64,000 bases of DNA from HTCC2207 sp002685195. GTDB lineage: Bacteria > Pseudomonadota > Gammaproteobacteria > Pseudomonadales > Porticoccaceae. The position numbers and the translations under genes are program-made. The notes below the pieces were generated by a model. It had not been told where the DNA came from. It ran no database searches and saw only the letters and a list, made by a program, of their open reading frames with translations. Positions 61,573-64,000 of the stretch are shown one piece after another; the first letter of the stretch is position 1; every line of letters starts with the position of its first letter. Where the stretch lies: NCBI GenBank assembly GCA_051201675.1, contig CP179212.1, forward strand, positions 2,418,001 to 2,482,000, given 5' to 3'.

Positions 61573-62082
61573 TTACTCTTGGTCACCGTCTTTCTCTACC
61601 CACACCGCATTAGCAACAGACTCAATGTCAGAGACTGATAGAGCATCCGCGCGATTAATCCAGTGATATCGATCAAGAGAGATGTCGAGATGTTCAGTCT
61701 CCCAATAAGCCAACAGCATGAATTTAGCGGCATCCTCCTGAGAGATATCTTTAATCGGCATACACGCTACCGCATACCAGTTAGAAATATAAGTTGAGGC
61801 ATTGTCATCTGGGCCGCCGCACCACATTAGCCAGTGCTCTTTGCCTTTATGTAACTCATAGGCATCAACACGCGCATTCATAGGACTCCAAGACCACTCT
61901 ACTTGCGCCAAAGGAATTGACTCTTTATTTGGCGTATTGGGAACACCAGGCAAGGTATTCTCGACTTGGCCTCCCAACAACATAACGCCGCATCCAACAG
62001 GCCATTTGGGTAGTGCTTTAACTTCATATAGCTTTTGCTGAGGCAAATCAGCGGGACTCATGGGTATATTAAGGTGGCTCAT
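61573..62082 (-). CDS. Hypothetical protein (169 aa)
   Basis: A soluble 169-residue protein, not recognised. It is rich in Trp (WSWSPMN, WLMWCGGPDDN, AYWETEH, YHWINRAD) and acidic towards the end. Its ATG overlaps the preceding gene's stop (ATGA), so translation is coupled. It sits in the right-hand segment with a GIY-YIG gene and other orphan genes, typical of plasmid or phage cargo. No function can be assigned. Confidence 0.6.
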   Translation of the reverse strand: MSHLNIPMSPADLPQQKLYEVKALPKWPVGCGVMLLGGQVENTLPGVPNTPNKESIPLAQVEWSWSPMNARVDAYELHKGKEHWLMWCGGPDDNASTYISNWYAVACMPIKDISQEDAAKFMLLAYWETEHLDISLDRYHWINRADALSVSDIESVANAVWVEKDGDQE

Positions 62083-62258
62083 TTGCGACCACCTTTAATG
62101 GTATTGCCGATGACTAAATAGCTATCACACAAGCCCATTCGCTCCAAAAACTCTCTAGCCTCTTCAGGTGTAAGACGCTTTACCTTAACGCGCGGTTTAT
62201 TTGTGGTTGAAGATCTACTTTTGGTGTCACCATTGAGTGAGTGATTGATATTTGACAT
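62079..62258 (-). CDS. Small hypothetical protein (59 aa)
   Basis: 59 residues starting MSNINHSLNGDTKSRSS, a polar N-terminus, then a basic stretch (KPRVKVKRLTPEEAREFLER) that could form an amphipathic helix, ending GNTIKGGRK. GAGG lies about nine bases before the ATG at 62258; the longer frame to 62360 lacks support. It is the first gene of a three-gene reverse operon. Family unknown. Confidence 0.55.
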   Translation of the reverse strand: MSNINHSLNGDTKSRSSTTNKPRVKVKRLTPEEAREFLERMGLCDSYLVIGNTIKGGRK

Positions 62259-62587
62259 AACTTTAGCCTCTTTAGTGCTTTGCTTGATGCGGGCGCACAA
62301 TCTGGTTATCAAATGCCCAGCTTTTAAGGAAAGCCAACCTGTAAAAATGCAAAAACCCAATCCAGCAAAGCTAAATCGGGTTAATAGTCGAGGTTAATCG
62401 ATTCTCCGGTTTAGCTGGTATTTATAAAGCACCCCGCAATCTGGATCAAATCGGTGCTGAGCTCCAATAATAGCAACATATCGGAGTGAAGCAACCCTCT
62501 AGCGATTCAATTTGGAGGTTATTTGACGAAATGGCCTGATCAGCTATGCTTAGCCATCAATCAAAATTCACAAAACAGCGTCCTACT

Positions 62588-63643
62588 ATGGCAGATCCAA
62601 AATTAACACCGGGCACCCTTTACATAGATCGCGATCAAGATGTCCTATCAGGGGAGTGGGGACCGTATGTGAAGATTGGTATCGTACGGAATGACAAAGA
62701 AGCATCCATCCGAAATAAAGAGCATCAAACAGGCAATCCTAGACAAATCCATGTCATTTTTTCTACGGAATCGCCTATGGTTGAACATCTTGAAACCTAT
62801 CTGCACCATATTTTTGCATCCCGGCGCGTGCTAGGTGAGTGGTTTTTGCTTGATGACAATGCTGTTCAAACTCAAGTCATACCTATTGCAGAGACCCTAA
62901 TAGAAGAACAGCGCACATCGTTGGAAGCCTTCACACAAAAAGCAGCTCATAAATCTATCACGTCATCTGGCATCTCTAGGGAGCCTACCGACTCTGAATT
63001 GGTACTGCACCAAAAAGCAATTGACGCAAAACACGCCTTGGAGATTCTCCAAGCGAGACAGGATATTATTAAAAGTAAGCTAATCCAATTAGCTGCAGGT
63101 TCGGGAGGTATAAGCGGAGTATTAGATTTTCAGACAAAGATCTTAAGACCATCTTTGCAAAAGTCTAAACTCAGAACTGACCATCCAGAATTATATTCAG
63201 AGTATGAAACACTAGTACTAGGAGAGCCGAAAGGGTCGTTCGCGGTAAAAGGTACTTCATCGCTTAAGAAATTGGATAAAGAGTTATATGACGAGAAGAA
63301 GTTAATGGCTCATTCAGCTACAACAGACAACAGCGATATTACTAGTCCAGAAGTTGAACGAAATCCCACTATCGCTGACCTACATCAAGCCTACCTAGAA
63401 AACCTGAAAGCAATAGCCTCTGCCGATTGGCTGCATGAGTCTTTAAAGGCAGGTCTAGCATTAATATTACATAATGATGATGAAATTAAGGGTGTAGTCT
63501 CATGGAAACGGCTCGCAAAGGAGGAGTCTAAGTTCGATACAGACTCGTTCGCAAAAGACCATCCAGATATGTATGCAAAGTACCTATCCTCGGAAAAAGT
63601 GACTATTGCATCAATTGTTAACCCATCACGGCCATATAAATAA
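62588..63643 (+). CDS. GIY-YIG nuclease-type (T5orf172-like) protein with duplicated C-terminal module
   Basis: 351 residues (365 if the ATG at 62546 is used; neither start has a clear ribosome binding site). Residues ~8-95 match the T5orf172/GIY-YIG pattern: TLYIDRDQD, WGPYVKIGIVRNDKEASIRNKEHQTGNP, a VEHLETYLHHIFASRR stretch and GEWFLLD. The rest has a helical linker, then two similar blocks: GISGVLDFQTKILRPSLQKS with DHPELYSEYE, and IKGVVSWKRLAKEESKF with DHPDMYAKYL. GIY-YIG proteins cut DNA in homing, repair, transposition and phage or defence elements. The ends have no visible integrase domain. Real role unknown. Confidence 0.7.
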   Translation: MADPKLTPGTLYIDRDQDVLSGEWGPYVKIGIVRNDKEASIRNKEHQTGNPRQIHVIFSTESPMVEHLETYLHHIFASRRVLGEWFLLDDNAVQTQVIPIAETLIEEQRTSLEAFTQKAAHKSITSSGISREPTDSELVLHQKAIDAKHALEILQARQDIIKSKLIQLAAGSGGISGVLDFQTKILRPSLQKSKLRTDHPELYSEYETLVLGEPKGSFAVKGTSSLKKLDKELYDEKKLMAHSATTDNSDITSPEVERNPTIADLHQAYLENLKAIASADWLHESLKAGLALILHNDDEIKGVVSWKRLAKEESKFDTDSFAKDHPDMYAKYLSSEKVTIASIVNPSRPYK

Positions 63644-63655
63644 GAAAGTTGAACC

Positions 63656-63853
63656 ATGTCTCTAAATGGCCAATACAAGAGCATAAAATTTATACAGTTA
63701 GTTTGAGAGTTAATCCGAGAATACTATGGAGTTGAGGACGATGAGTCAGAGCATACTAAGAAGCTGAAGTATAAGATCGAGGGGTTCTTTGAAGCTGGAC
63801 TACTCGTTGATGCGGCAACCAAAGCAGAAGACACTGAATATATAGACTTTTAG
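63656..63853 (+). pseudogene. Small gene interrupted by an in-frame TGA
   Basis: From an ATG at 63656 the frame encodes MSLNGQYKSIKFIQLV, then TGA at 63704-63706, then ELIREYYGVEDDESEH and a Lys/Glu-rich helix ending in EYIDF at a TAG (63851-63853). The two halves read as one 65-residue protein of an acidic helical type. TGA from CGA (Arg) is a simple transition. It lies 12 bases after the GIY-YIG gene. Either a pseudogene or two very short peptides. Confidence 0.45.
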
Positions 63854-64000
63854 TTACTCTAAAAATAGCTCTTCTGGCCGACGATTGGCACGTAATCTTT
63901 GGTACTCGGTATCTACCCATTGAAGATAAGCATTTAGTGATTGCCATCCTTGCTCATGCAAAATGATTTTTACAGTTTTAACAAGCTTGTCTCCATTGAC
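63854..64000 (-). CDS. C-terminal end of a protein cut by the window edge
   Basis: The reverse strand is open from the window end to a TAA at 63854-63856, giving 48 residues, including VKIILHEQGWQSLNAYLQWV and a basic tail (RLRANRRPEELFLE). I do not recognise it with confidence; the helical, charged tail could belong to an integrase or other DNA-binding protein, which would fit the end of an integrated element. The gene continues beyond the window. Confidence 0.45.
   Translation of the reverse strand, partial: VNGDKLVKTVKIILHEQGWQSLNAYLQWVDTEYQRLRANRRPEELFLE

Noticed and set aside
63756..63947. 63-codon reverse frame near the window end
   Set aside because: It overlaps the better-supported reverse frame reaching the window edge and the forward TGA-interrupted gene, and has no recognised motif.
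1..64000. CRISPR arrays, insertion sequences, transposase genes and complete tRNA or rRNA genes
   Set aside because: I saw no regularly spaced repeats, no transposase-like reading frames and no full-length tRNA or rRNA in either strand.

Overview
The window looks like a stretch of chromosome from a marine, heterotrophic gammaproteobacterium, possibly of the Cellvibrionales type. That placement is an inference from the Zur-type motif, the gene style, moderate-to-low GC, and the abundance of TonB-dependent receptors and sulfatases; no ribosomal or other phylogenetic marker is present. Most genes lie on the minus strand. The content is accessory catabolism: uptake proteins, CoA-ester and amine/aldehyde enzymes, sulfatases and local regulators.

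Layout. 1-3.0 kb: a zinc-homeostasis block (MerC-like protein, Zur, DUF1826, COG0523 GTPase) with two Zur-like palindromes. 3.3-9.6 kb: CoA/aldehyde metabolism (SDR, two-domain FabG, thiolase, MDR reductase, aldehyde dehydrogenase). 10.0-11.9 kb: a Tat-exported spermidine-dehydrogenase-like flavoprotein. 12.3-16.9 kb: a tightly overlapped operon LeuC-LeuD-acyl-CoA dehydrogenase-exported amidohydrolase. 17.4-21.1 kb: an FMO-RidA-DUF1028-ArgE operon. 21.1-27.5 kb: a decayed aspartase, an APC permease, an aldehyde dehydrogenase, a class III aminotransferase and a divergent LysR. 27.8-36.9 kb: an S10 peptidase, a truncated NSS transporter, a haloacetate-dehalogenase-like hydrolase, a large TonB receptor, a DASS anion transporter and a LysR.

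37.0-61.1 kb looks like a composite island. It starts beside what appears to be the displaced 3' end of a tmRNA (or tRNA) gene with its own terminator, a classic integration-site scar. It contains three formylglycine-type sulfatases, two TonB receptors, a Tat flavoprotein/ferredoxin/ferric-reductase-like membrane module, and a regulated catabolic cluster (cyclase, cupin, SDR, 3-hydroxyacyl-CoA dehydrogenase, BKACE, sodium:solute symporter with two tiny partner proteins, IclR). It ends at a perfect 148-bp direct repeat whose first copy lies 26.75 kb to the left, spanning the 3' end of the DASS gene and the region upstream of the first TonB receptor. To the right (61.1-64 kb) are a truncated gene end, small orphan genes, a GIY-YIG-type protein and a TGA-interrupted gene, all with a mobile-element flavour.

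How the parts may work together (inference): TonB receptors and sulfatases import and desulfate organic sulfate esters. Dehydrogenases, ring or ester hydrolases and BKACE/thiolase enzymes then turn the carbon skeletons into CoA esters. IclR and LysR proteins gate each module. Two decayed genes (aspartase, NSS transporter) and two tRNA/tmRNA-like scars indicate that the region is actively gaining and losing modules.
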